Below, piece after piece: positions 54,410 to 64,000 of a stretch of 64,000 nucleotides of DNA. The position numbers and the translations under genes were made by a program. Positions within the stretch are counted from its first letter, which is position 1. Each line of letters opens with the position of its first letter. This stretch comes from Agriotes lineatus (Eukaryota; Arthropoda; Insecta; Coleoptera; Elateridae), in contig OW679202.1 in the NCBI GenBank assembly GCA_940337035.1, positions 51,601,763 through 51,665,762 on the forward strand. Direction: 5' to 3'. The notes beneath the pieces are model-generated. The model was given only the letters and a program-made list of their open reading frames with translations, was not told where the DNA came from and did not search any database.

Positions 54410-54504
54410 AAATTAAGAAAACCTCTTTTTCGTCATCTAGGGACCTTGAAACGTGAAGATCTGAAGAAATCTCGGAAGGTGATTTTTTCGTCATTACAAT
54501 ACTA

Positions 54505-54840
54505 AGAAGTAAAAATTGAATAAGGATCATTAGATTAAAGACAATAAGTAAATTGATACATATTCAACCTAAAAATTTTACAAATGTTGATCACTACGTG
54601 TATGTAAACATTTAGCTTTCAAGTCTCATAACTAATTTATATATTTTGAAAAGTTCTAACAAATATGAAAGTTTTGGCAGTTTTGACAACTTCAAAAGTA
54701 AAAAAATCTGTAAAAGGCTTTACCCAGAACTTCCCTCGTCAAAATTGTGGCACTAAATAATTTTAAAAATCAAATTAAGCTATGAGTACAAATATCTTCA
54801 CGTTTCTAATAAATTAAATACATTTTCAAATTAAAAAAAT
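54505..54840. other. Unassigned AT-rich spacer
   Basis: No feature seen between the two copies of the repeat family. Confidence 0.4.
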
Positions 54841-54845
54841 TTATC

Positions 54846-55461
54846 CCTCTGGCGTTTGAACCCGCCGCATCTGCAGCTCTGCAGAATGCTCGATCCTAAC
54901 CGAATCTCCGCAGAGGATATAAGTACGGCGAAATTCCATCTGCGCCAGCGCGTCTCTTCGGGAAAAGTCCGGCGCGCGCGTCTCTTGAAGAGCAATGTGT
55001 AATGGTTGGAACATTTTTACTCTTTTGTGACATTATCCTTTATCGGTTGAGTCTTATTTTCGGCAAATGTAAAGCCTGACCTATGCGAAAGTTATTACTT
55101 CCTTTTATTTCAAAATTAACACAAAAATAAACATTTTATTTTTTTAAGGTGCTCACCCTGTATATATTTGTATGAAATTGTACCGGTTTTATGCGAGGTA
55201 AACATATAATATGTATGCAAAATATCGTCTTCCTCCGGCAAATAGTTTTTGAGCTATGCTGCCAACAGACAGACAGACAGACAGACAAACAGGCAGACGG
55301 ACAGACGGACAGAGACAGACAGACAGACATACTGACGGAATTGAGAAAACCTCTTTTTCGTCATCTAGGGACCTTGAAACGTGAAGATCTGAAAAAATCT
55401 CGAAAAGTGATTTTTTCGTGATTACAATACATACTTCCTTCGTCTTTCAGACGAGGAAAGT
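54846..55461 (+). repeat. (CAGA)n-bearing repeat family, copy B
   Basis: The B-box-like GTTTGAACCCGCCGCATCTG begins at 54854, then AAGTCCGGCGCGCGC (54964), the single CTCACCCTGTATATATTTG block, (CAGA)n at 55266-55330, CTAGGGACCTTGAAACGTGA, and a terminal imperfect palindrome ACTTCCTTCGTCT/AGACGAGGAAAGT (55433-55461). It is about 1205 bp downstream of copy A. The palindromic terminus beside a microsatellite is the best end marker of the family. Confidence 0.75.
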
Positions 55462-55572
55462 AAAAACAAAATTAAAGGTAGGTACCTCTAAGTGAGGAGT
55501 TTTCATTTAACTAACTCAAGCCATGTACTGTTTTCTGTACTAAAACCGTCTATTAAAAGTTATATATTATAT

Positions 55573-55613
55573 CTGAAGAAGCTAATTAAAGTTAGCGAAA
55601 CTCAATTTTAGTA
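55573..55613 (+). ncRNA. Hammerhead-ribozyme-like motif without recognised host element
   Basis: CTGAAGA (55573-55579; position 7 of the hammerhead core tolerates any base), one unpaired A, stem II GCTAA (55581-55585) with TTAGC (55592-55596), loop TTAAAG, then GAAAC (55597-55601). Stem III ACT/AGT (55600-55602 with 55610-55612) encloses a seven-base loop, leaving A55613 as cleavage nucleotide. Stem I is AT-rich and ambiguous. It lies 112 bp after copy B of the (CAGA)n family. Confidence 0.5.
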
Positions 55614-55619
55614 AATTTA

Positions 55620-56590
55620 TTATATGTATTTTGACTAATTGCTCCCAAAAAAATTAGTAACGTAATAAATAACCCATTAGCTAAAATTTTCTCTTTGGAT
55701 AAAAAATAAAACTGTAATAGTTTTATTGATACATTAAAATCCCGTGAAAGGTTGCATGGGAAACAAATTTTCAAACAGAAAATAAACATCGTATTACTTG
55801 AAAATGTAAACTGTTTTCCGTACTCGATGAAAAACTACGATGCACAAATAATGCGAAAGGTAAATACAATTCATTTTTAATACTGTGAGGAAATGTTTTA
55901 AGTAACCACTAATATTCTACTATCTTAAAATAATAACAGGCAATGGGTTTGTAAACTTTTAAACATCTTTAACAGTACCAAAAATTTATTTTGATTTGAA
56001 ATTTTACAATTTAATACCTGTTTATGTAAAATGCTTCAAAAACCTTAGAAAGTTCATCGAGAATTGCCATATTAATCATTTGCGGTCTATTGACATAGTA
56101 ATTATTAAAGAGCACAACGAATATAATCGTCAAAGTAGGTACGGCCGTAAAATATATAACTTGGGCGAAAATTGTATTTACATTTAAATCGGTACCCTTT
56201 TTAATTGGATAAATCGCTAAAACAGTGTGATGCGGAATTTAACTTTCAACAGAATTAATCTGCATATTTTTCCAGAAAATAAATTCGAATAATCATACAG
56301 TAACCTTTCGAGTTTAGGCACAATTAATTACTTTCTCAGGATTTAGTGCTTGAAATAGTTTTTAACTACTTTTAAAACGTCATCTTTTAGGCAGATTTTT
56401 TGCTGGAGTAAGGTGTAGACTTATTGATATTTTAGATTATCCAATAGGCTGCATTTTACTTTCAAAGCATAAACAAGTGCCATATCGCTGTCGCAAGTGT
56501 GTGAAAGATTAAGTGCTATATTTAACGAAGCTGCTATCATATCAACCTAACTTGTAAGTACTTGTTTTTGACAAAATAGCGGAAGGCTTA
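55620..56590. other. Unassigned AT-rich sequence
   Basis: No recognised feature; it may include the 5' UTR of the gag-bearing LINE that follows. Confidence 0.4.
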
Positions 56591-56605
56591 AGCCATGTTG
56601 ACCCT

Positions 56606-57528
56606 ATGGAAGTTCAAACGCAAAACAATGTCAACCCTACGGAAGTTCAAATAAATAGCAAGCGTAAACTGAGCTCATTAACACCTCTGATAAATGAAGT
56701 ACAAAAACGTTATGCATGGACACCAAATGTACCTACACAAAAGAAATACAGCATACTGACCAACCTCGAGAACGAAACAACTGATAACCCAAATGATAGT
56801 AACAATCAACAAGAAAATGCCAACGACAAAACAGAAACCCCGATAACAAAGCCGAAGATACCTCCCATTTATCTACACAACGCCATAAATCATACGGCAT
56901 TGACCGAAGATATCAAAAAATTAATAACTGGAGAATTTTCAACCTATTACAATACTAACGCATTAAAAATAAATTTAACTAAGAGGAGGATTACAGAAAT
57001 CTAATCAAACACTTTAATAATAACGGTATAAAATACCACACTTTTCAAAATCCAAATGGAAAGCCACTAAATGTTGTAATTAAAAACGTACCTTTATCCT
57101 TAACTGAACTTGAGATCTTCGATAAACTTACCAAGTCAGTACCAGTTACTAAAGTCACACGCCTTCTGACAAAAAACAAACAACCGCTACCGGTATGTGC
57201 AGTAGACCTAACCGATAATGATAATGCCAAAAACATGTTCTCCCTAAAAGGCCTTTTCCCCTCAATCGTTGCAGTAGAATTAAGAAGGAAGCCATCTTAC
57301 ACCCCTCAATGCCATCGTAGTCAAAATTACGGTTATACTAAGACCTACTGCGCACTAGATCCTCGATGCGTGAAATGCGGTGGCAATCACCAACATCACC
57401 TTTGTTCGAAAAAACCAGACGATGCACCAAAATGTGCCAACTGCGGAGGCCCTCACCCTGCAAGCTATCGCGGATGTAAACATCACATCGAAATACTGAA
57501 TAAACGAATGGCAGCCAACAACTTCAAT
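56606..57528 (+). pseudogene. Jockey-like ORF1 (gag), one frameshift, cut by gap
   Basis: The first frame (56606-57004) gives an N-terminal polar region and PPIYLHNAINHTALTEDIKK. A one-base shift near 56985 moves to the next frame: EEDYRNLIKHFNNNGIKYHT, NVVIKNVPLSLTELEIF, VTRLLTKNKQPLPVCAVDL, then zinc knuckles QCHRSQNYGYTKTYC, CVKCGGNHQHHLC and CANCGGPHPASYRGC. The layout is that of jockey-clade gag, which binds element RNA. In the first knuckle the second cysteine is serine (RS for RC) and GHT is GYT; the other two look intact. The ATG at 56606 lies in an imperfect 28-bp tandem repeat (CCCTATGGAAGTTCAAAC), so the true start is uncertain. The gap at 57529 hides the end; no ORF2 is seen beyond it. 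Confidence 0.85.
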
Positions 57529-57628
57529 NNNNNNNNNNNNNNNNNNNNNNNNNNNNNNNNNNNNNNNNNNNNNNNNNNNNNNNNNNNNNNNNNNNNNNNN
57601 NNNNNNNNNNNNNNNNNNNNNNNNNNNN
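57529..57628. other. Assembly gap (100 N)
   Basis: Exactly 100 N; placeholder of unknown true length. It interrupts the gag ORF, and the open frame spanning it is not real. Confidence 0.98.
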
Positions 57629-59390
57629 AACGTAAATATAAAAAAATATATAAAAATATCTACTTCCCAGGCTAATTTTCTGAATCGTAGATTTTACTCT
57701 TTAACCTACTGAGCCATGTGTCAGTGCTAAATAGCAGCCGTGTAGGTATATTTAGCGGACCACTGATTTTACAGTTTTCTATGTAAATAGGTGCATTGAA
57801 GAAACACGTGTAGAACTCGTAAAGCCATGCTAGTTAGAAGCAAAGTGGCTATTTACTTACGGAGTTTTTTATACTTCCTTCTCAAAGTTTATTATCCACA
57901 ATCGTTTATTCAGAAGTTAGGTGAGGAACTGAACGGCACCAAAGGGTTTTATCCTTGAATTCTGAAAACTAATAACGAGTAGCACGGTTAGAATTGCAAA
58001 AACGTCTATTATGTCCATGCTTAAATTTATAAGTAGGAAGTTTCTCCTACATCTTTGAACTACTTGGTTATTTTTAAAACGATTTAGTTTCAGGAACGGT
58101 AAGAAAAGACAATACAATTAATTATACTGTTTCTAAGATCAATGAATCGCGAAATTATTTATTTTACAAAATGCAATATCATATTAATGTGAAACTATGT
58201 ATGTATCATTTAATGTTTCTAAAAAGATGTAATAATTATTGTGAGTTGACGACAAAAGAATGAGAACAAACAAAATAGGGTCATTTACACAATTATTGCC
58301 CATTTTTATCATGTGTTGGCAAGTTGTACTAGGTATTATGTCCAAATGATTGCTTGATAGGCAGACATTATTTTTCTATATTGTAGACTGTGTAATCAAA
58401 TTTGCAGTTACCAACTGCATCTTTAACAAATATGACGAAGCAGTTGCTGTAATTATAATCAATATTTATTCTAAAAACTGCCATTTCGGAGCTTAAAATC
58501 AATTGCAAAACTCTCCAAATTAAAGAAAAATATATTTAAGCACTTATTGTTTAATGGACGAACAAGATGAAAGCGTCAAATTTGCCTTGTCAACTAGATA
58601 TAAAACAAATTAAAATTCTCTTTTTAACAATTTGTGTTTCTAAAGTAAAATAGGTGAATATTTCGTTAGTTCAATTGCCTATATAGGGTGGTTGTGGAAG
58701 AAACCACGATATGTGCAGAATATGTTCAGAACATCAAAGAGGCAATAGAATCTTATCAAGGTAGATTCAATTCTACCGTTACGGAGACATCAGTCGTTTT
58801 GATAAACGTTCGCCCGTAGACATAGTATTTTCTGTATTTCTTCGTAAGTTACCCGTGAAAAACATAAGAAAATCGTTGGTCAAAATAAGTGTTCCTTGAA
58901 AGATAAGTACATAGATTTCACAAGGAAAACCTCAAAATACGCAAAACTGTACTTAGTTTTACAATTGAAAATCATTAAAAACTCTATTAATATAAAATTC
59001 ATAAAAATACATTAAAGTGGGACAGCCTTCCACTTGTTACTGCAATAAAGAAAGGTTTCAAAACAATTCTTCAATATCTTCTAAGTGCTCCTGGCGCCTG
59101 ACGTCACTCTGCGCGATAAACAAAACTTTAGCAGATGTTTGAGTGCAAAACAGGTTTCACAAGGAAATCAGTACCCTTAAACTTGGCTCAGAGTGCTGCT
59201 AGCGTTAATGCACTGTTAGCTGCGATGCGCCCCACAGCTTATTTCACAAAGGAAAACTTAGAAACACAAATGATTAAGGGTAATTTCCACATGTAAAAAT
59301 CTATTTTAGTACAGTGGAAGTAAATCAAATATTTAATCGCAGATAATAAACCATAAATAACTCAGCTGTGCAGTGCAGTAATACCAATTG
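57629..59390. other. Unassigned AT-rich sequence
   Basis: No RT or endonuclease remains of the preceding LINE were recognised. Nothing else supported. Confidence 0.4.
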
Positions 59391-59394
59391 TAGT

Positions 59395-59935
59395 CAAGAT
59401 AAGAAATGAAGTAGTCACAGATCCCGAGCGTTGATCGTCATCTTGGTCGCTTGGCGCCAAAGTTGAGTGCAATTTGCGGGCTTGCGAACGGAAACAGATG
59501 GACAGCTCTAAAGTTCTCGAAGGGCGAAACAGACGGCAATTATAACATGTTGTAAGGGAAGTTTCTCTAAAGCTTCGTCGAGAACGGATATCAGTGTGTG
59601 ACAAATGTTACGAGCAATTGGCGTCAATCCATACGCTGACAGCGAGATGTTTCGCCAGAACTGCGCCGGGATGTAGGATAGTGTCTGAATTATAGATTGG
59701 TGTTCAGGAAGTCAATGGTATGGTTGATATAGTAGGACGATAGGCTTTCCTTTGAACGTATCGGACCGCAAGTCGATATGAAATTCAATGAAGTTCAAAA
59801 TAGAGATGGGATCGACTACATTTGGGAAAGCTGGATATATCTCACAATTGTCACACGTAGCTGCTATTATGGAACAAATAACATGTGCAACCTCTTTGGT
59901 CAACTGAAAAACTATCCCCTGCGCCACCTAGACGC
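59395..59935 (-). repeat. Dispersed repeat, copy 2 (pairs with 28160-28690)
   Basis: Reverse complement is similar to 28160-28690 over about 500 bp, with gaps. The minus frames at 59712-59927 (NFIEFHIDLRSDTFKGK) and 59362-59604 (DANCS-like and ALEKLP-like readings in other phases) correspond to pieces of the 28193-28549 frame. Both copies are frameshifted relative to each other, which suggests a decayed coding element present in more copies elsewhere. Confidence 0.55.
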
Positions 59936-59939
59936 GACG

Positions 59940-62900
59940 AACTTAACTAAACAAAAATCTTTCCTATTCCTTGTGCGCATGGAGTGGCGGCGTTGATTTT
60001 CAAATGATTCTAACAGAACCTAGTTCTGCTTTTCAAAATGGAATTTCGTAATAATAGTGGAATTAAAAAAATCTAAACAGCATTCAAACAGCCCAGTAAA
60101 TATTCAGTTGAATATATACAACATCTGCAACAAGATGGAACCAAATAATATATAAAAATAAAGGAATCTCCAATTTTTTTACGAATTTTTTAGTACAACT
60201 TTTTAAGGCTTCATGAAAATATAAGATTTTCGTTGCAGCGATCGATCCTAAGGCTATTGGTTATTTATGCTATTTGCGCATAATAATATTAATAATTTGT
60301 TAGGGAAAATGTGCAGCCATTAATTATACATGTTAAAATTTAAATTTCAAACACTTTAAAAAAATTCACATTTAAACAAATTAAAATGAATTACGTCGTA
60401 GTTAATTTTTAAAGTTGTTTAACATAAACAGATTATTCCAATTTCTATGCCAACTGTTTTTCAGTTAACATATTAAATTACATAAAATAAATATTTTAGA
60501 TAAGCCATGAACTAATTTTTGTCAGTATTCTTACCAGTTAAAGCATTTTTGTAGATGGTTGAGTTAAAAATACATATTTATTTTAAAAAGTAGTTGGTAT
60601 TAAAGCTTTAGTTACTTCTAATTATCGATTTCTGATTAATACGAGGAAGAAGGTCAACTGCAACAAATTGGGAAGTTCCTATTATTTCAAATACATTTCT
60701 ATTTAATACAATTTAGATTAGTGTAAGGTGCATGGAAAACGTTTTAATTCGACAATTAATCTATTGATATCGAATAAACATGTTGAGAATCGTATTCATG
60801 TATTTATTTATTTTTTAAATCAATATCATGTTAATAGTAAAATTATAATAGAAAGTGAAAATTCAATAAGTGTTACCGCACAAATACGACTTAACGACCA
60901 AAATCGAGAAATATACCTAGAATACACGGCCCTAACCCTGTTACGATGGCGGTAACAGAAGGTGCTCAAGGAAGAAAACTCAGTCGAGAGGACGGGTTTT
61001 TTATGACCTTTGAGTTAGGACTGTACTCCGGTACGAGAGGTAAAGTATGTTCAAATTGAAGCGACACCACATTCGAAATAGATCGGGACAACAAAATCAA
61101 CACAGGTAAGCCCACTCTGAATGTGGAAGTAAGTAAGCCCAACTTTCTACTTCTGCCTAGGCACACTTGAGGTAGCGACTGCAACAGCTGACTCGAACCT
61201 TCCTTGATGGCATCAACTTACACTTATCTGATTTTCTGTACCAAACATAGAAAAAGCCATGCAAACACCAATGAAAAACGATAAACAATTAACAAAACAC
61301 TCTATTAAAATAATAAAGCTTGTATAGCAATGAACATGAAAATGTTTACTGGTTACAGTTACAAATAATCGGCAAAGGTGTTAGTTAGCTTAAAGACGCA
61401 AAATTTAAACTAAACGCAAGTGACAAAACGACAACACTGACATGGTTACCTTTAATACAGTATTAACGTTAATTTTTACAACAAAAACTACTTTACATGA
61501 ACGAAATTAGCAACAGTCACTCAAGTAGTGGCATGACAACAATGTTTACCCGACTGTCAACGCAAAACAACTATCAACCATGTTTACTTACATTTGCAAC
61601 GCAAGGTGACATATAGGCATTAAAATTACTTAAAATACTTTAAAACGGTAGTGTCTGTTTGACACCTCGCACTTTAACGAAATCATAGCTTGACGGAACT
61701 GCACTTCAACAGATCACTGTAAATTTAAGGGCTAACATTTACCTTGATATAAAATCAGATGCACGGTTACTTTGGTTCTCAGGTTACCTGAAGGTCGCAT
61801 CCCAGGCCAGTGCCACGAATAAAAGGAAACAAATGGAAACTGCACAGAGCGGCATTCAAGCAGACCTGGCGATCTAAATCCCCGGAAGGAAGAAGAAGCA
61901 CCCTACGACAGTAGATACGGACGGTACTTGGGTGACTTTACTACATAATGGTTGAGCGTGTCCACGGGGTTTTTCGCTTAATAATCTGCTATTGGCGTAC
62001 ATTTGGAGGTACCACTCCACGGAACAAAACAAAGACCCTTGGATAAACCTTTTAACGACGCTACTTGACTGGCTTGACGACGGCTAACATGCAGTTTCAC
62101 AATTGAACAATTTCGACTTACACGAGGCCAAAGCCCCTCCGAAACCAATAACGTCTTAACAGTTCAAGAACCGTACGGGGATTAAAGCTTCGCGCTAAGA
62201 TCTCAAGCCAAATGAATTGCGCAACCGCCACTTAAAGGTCGATCTTTCTCTACCCATGCAAGTCGTCGGGAAAATTCTAGAATGACGAAATCTGTCACAA
62301 CAATTCTGCCTGAGCCCTCCTGGAAAGTTTTGGGCCTGTTAGAACAACAAAGATTCTGGGAATCAAATAAGCTAAACTGCAACGCTTCGCATGTGGTAAC
62401 AAAGCGGGATTTTATAATTGATTTCGGCGAATATAAATGAACGGCAGGGTGTTAATATATGGGCTAAGTAGAAATAAGTTCTTGCAGAATCAAGGTTGAT
62501 GACATCACTAAACTACAAATTTAACTTATGTGAATCGGGAAAATGCTAGATTTGTGCTAAAAATACGGCAAGCACTAGGTTCGGGAAATTGTTCTAACAT
62601 AAACGTATTGATTTAACATTAATTAGAAGCGCAAATGTCTATAAACATAAGACTTTAGGTCATTTAATAATAATAGTAATATATCCGATGTTGATTTTTC
62701 TAGGAACTATCATAGTTTCAATTTACTCAACAAATATCATTTTCATACTCCATTTTAATTTAAAATTATTAATAATAAATGTCCACCAAAAGCCTGTTTG
62801 CCGGGAAGCTTCTCAGTTCGAAGAAAAACTAGTTATTTTACAAAAAACGAAGCAATTATTATTCTAGTTACTCTGTATAGAATATATTAATGTACTTATT

Positions 62901-62950
62901 TGAAATAGAACATGATATCTCAAAAAAACATGTAATTAGGGCTGCATTCC
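59940..62950. other. Unassigned sequence
   Basis: AT-rich to about 60950, then a more balanced composition to about 62400 with no open frame of note (60966-61184 on minus has no domain). No repeats or RNA genes identified. Confidence 0.4.
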
Positions 62951-62954
62951 ATAA

Positions 62955-63369
62955 TCTTATATATATTTCTGAAAGTCCTGACTCACTCACTGACTCATCG
63001 ACGCCCAGCCCAAACCCTTGGACTTAGAAAGCTGAAATTGTGTACAAAGGTTCCCTTATGATGTATAGAAGGAATATTTTGAAATTCAACCCCTAAAGGG
63101 GTAAAATGGGGGTTCCAATTTGTATAGAAAAATTATATTAAATAAACATTTCAACTTGAAACTTTGTAGCAGTACTCCTAAAAACAATAAGCAAACACGT
63201 ATTTCGTAATTTCAAAATCAACCCCTTAGGGGGTGAAATGGGGTAAATAAGCCTAAAAGTCGATATGGGTGTCGTTATTGAGGTTTTAGAGACGTTGATT
63301 GCGAAAATGGCATTTATTTTTAAGTCCAAGACGGTTTCCTACGTGAGCCAAGCCGCAGGCAAAAGCTAG
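62955..63369 (+). mobile_element. Non-autonomous Helitron-like element (415 bp)
   Basis: Starts TCTTATATATAT preceded by A (62954) and ends AAAAGCTAG followed by T (63370): Helitrons begin with TC, end with CTRR and insert between A and T. Subterminal GTCCTGACTCACTCACTGAC and CGACGCCCAGCCCAAACC, and two internal CAACCCC..A.GGGG.TAAAATGGGG blocks (63089 and 63218), are hallmarks of a widespread insect non-autonomous Helitron type. A GCCGCAGGC segment just before the end fits a decayed 3' hairpin. No Rep/helicase coding. Confidence 0.85.
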
Positions 63370-63371
63370 TC

Positions 63372-64000
63372 ATGTTATATAGGCCAATGGACGCCTGAAA
63401 ACATAATATGTAATTTTAAAAATATAAATTGTTAGGCTTTACACCTCAAAAATATCAAAATATGGGCCCAAATAACAAATTTATTCCACCCCAAAGTATA
63501 TTAAGTCTTATAACTTCGTTACAGAATACTATGTATTGAAACTGAATTTGTCAATCTGGATTTATTTCAAGTTCAGCAATTTAATGGCCTTAGACCTGAT
63601 CGTGTCACAATCTACAAATTTCTAAGAAATTTTGAAAATTATAATTGAAAGCAGTAAGTAATGCAGTATTTACAAATAAATAATTAATAAAGCTATTACA
63701 TTAGATAAGGGTAATTAGTTATCAGCAGAGACACTTCTCGTATCCAGAAGATTTAAAAAAAATAGGTATTACGAATTAGCGATGCCCCATCGCAATTGAG
63801 TTCCTGTTATCATCGCTAGACACACAGAGCTTTCCATTTTTGAATTTTATGCTGCTTCCTATTCATTGCTAGAATAATAAGTCTCTAATATAGACATTTT
63901 ATGGCTTATTTACTAAACATTAAAAAATACAAGATGATATAATAATTGCTGTAATTAAAAACAGCGTGTTTTCTTTACAAAAATAATGTTACGCCACTGG
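63372..64000. other. Unassigned AT-rich sequence to window end
   Basis: Nothing recognisable. Confidence 0.4.

Larger units (their letters stand above)
53645..54500 (+). repeat. (CAGA)n-bearing repeat family, copy A with tRNA-like head
   Basis: Begins with a tRNA-like segment on the minus strand (B-box GGGTTCAAACCCC at 53667-53655 and TGGTAGTGTAGTTGG at 53745-53731). Then come GTCCGGCGCGCGC (53761), a block ending in CTCACCCTGTATATATTTG that is tandemly duplicated with a 112-bp period (53861 and 53973), an inserted 155-bp element, a (CAGA)n run (54346-54409), and CTAGGGACCTTGAAACGTGA. Copy B (54846-55461) has the same order without the internal duplication and insertion. Confidence 0.75.

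Noticed and set aside
1..64000. CRISPR arrays, bacterial operons, terminators or ribosome binding sites
   Set aside because: Composition, LINEs, SINEs, hAT, mariner-type and Helitron sequences show an animal nuclear genome; no regularly spaced spacer arrays exist.

Overview
The window looks like AT-rich, gene-poor nuclear DNA from an arthropod, most likely an insect; I cannot place the order by eye. I recognise no host protein-coding gene. Almost everything identifiable is mobile-element sequence: non-LTR retrotransposons, Penelope-like elements (PLEs), Tc1/mariner-superfamily transposons, one hAT element, two solo LTRs, tRNA-derived SINEs, one Helitron-like element, and several families I cannot name. 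Most are truncated or frameshifted. Two 100-base runs of N mark assembly gaps (19129-19228 and 57529-57628).

Layout. 1-3000: a non-LTR fragment, then a 147-bp tandem repeat array interrupted by a LINE 3' end and by a head-to-head pair of PLE copies (RT tail plus GIY-YIG endonuclease, promoter, hammerhead-like motif). 4.9-7 kb: LINE RT remnant and a decayed mariner-type transposase. 10.1-13.3 kb: a 90-bp tandem repeat, a jockey-like gag with decayed ORF2, and a possible RT scrap. 14.2-17.4 kb: PLE end with a second ribozyme motif, a transposase scrap, and a CR1-like LINE carrying a nested SINE with a 14-bp target duplication. 19.3-20.7 kb: RT relic. 22.8-23.3 kb: a promoter-like block, a third hammerhead candidate and a short ORF beginning just after the predicted cleavage site. 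25.5-29.8 kb: SINE, mariner-type relic with TIRs, a repeat shared with 59.4-59.9 kb, and a jockey-like RT scrap. 31.4-31.9 kb: solo LTR. 34.2-36.7 kb: a diverged 1.2-kb tandem duplication. 36.9-39.1 kb: the best-preserved LINE (one frameshift), ending against a 5S rRNA-like fragment. 41.5-44.5 kb: a hAT element with a perfect 8-bp duplication and a mariner-type element with roughly 300-bp inverted repeats. 44.6-46.4 kb: an AACGTT-rich repetitive element interrupted by a second solo LTR. 46.9-55.5 kb: three copies of a (CAGA)n-bearing repeat family, two more mariner-type relics and an RT tail. 55.6 kb: a fourth hammerhead candidate. 56.6-57.5 kb: a jockey-like gag cut by a gap. 63 kb: a Helitron-like element.

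The most interesting theme is the recurrence of hammerhead-like RNA cores. Four sites (2466-2505 +, 14308-14346 -, 23146-23184 -, 55573-55613 +) have CTGANGA, one extra unpaired base, a G-C-closed stem II, then GAAAC and a two- or three-pair stem III. Two lie in recognisable PLE termini, as is known for that class. The other two have no recognised parent element. A 155-bp insertion with a 13-bp target duplication at 54.1 kb carries a degenerate version. Stem I is weak at all of them, so activity is unproven.
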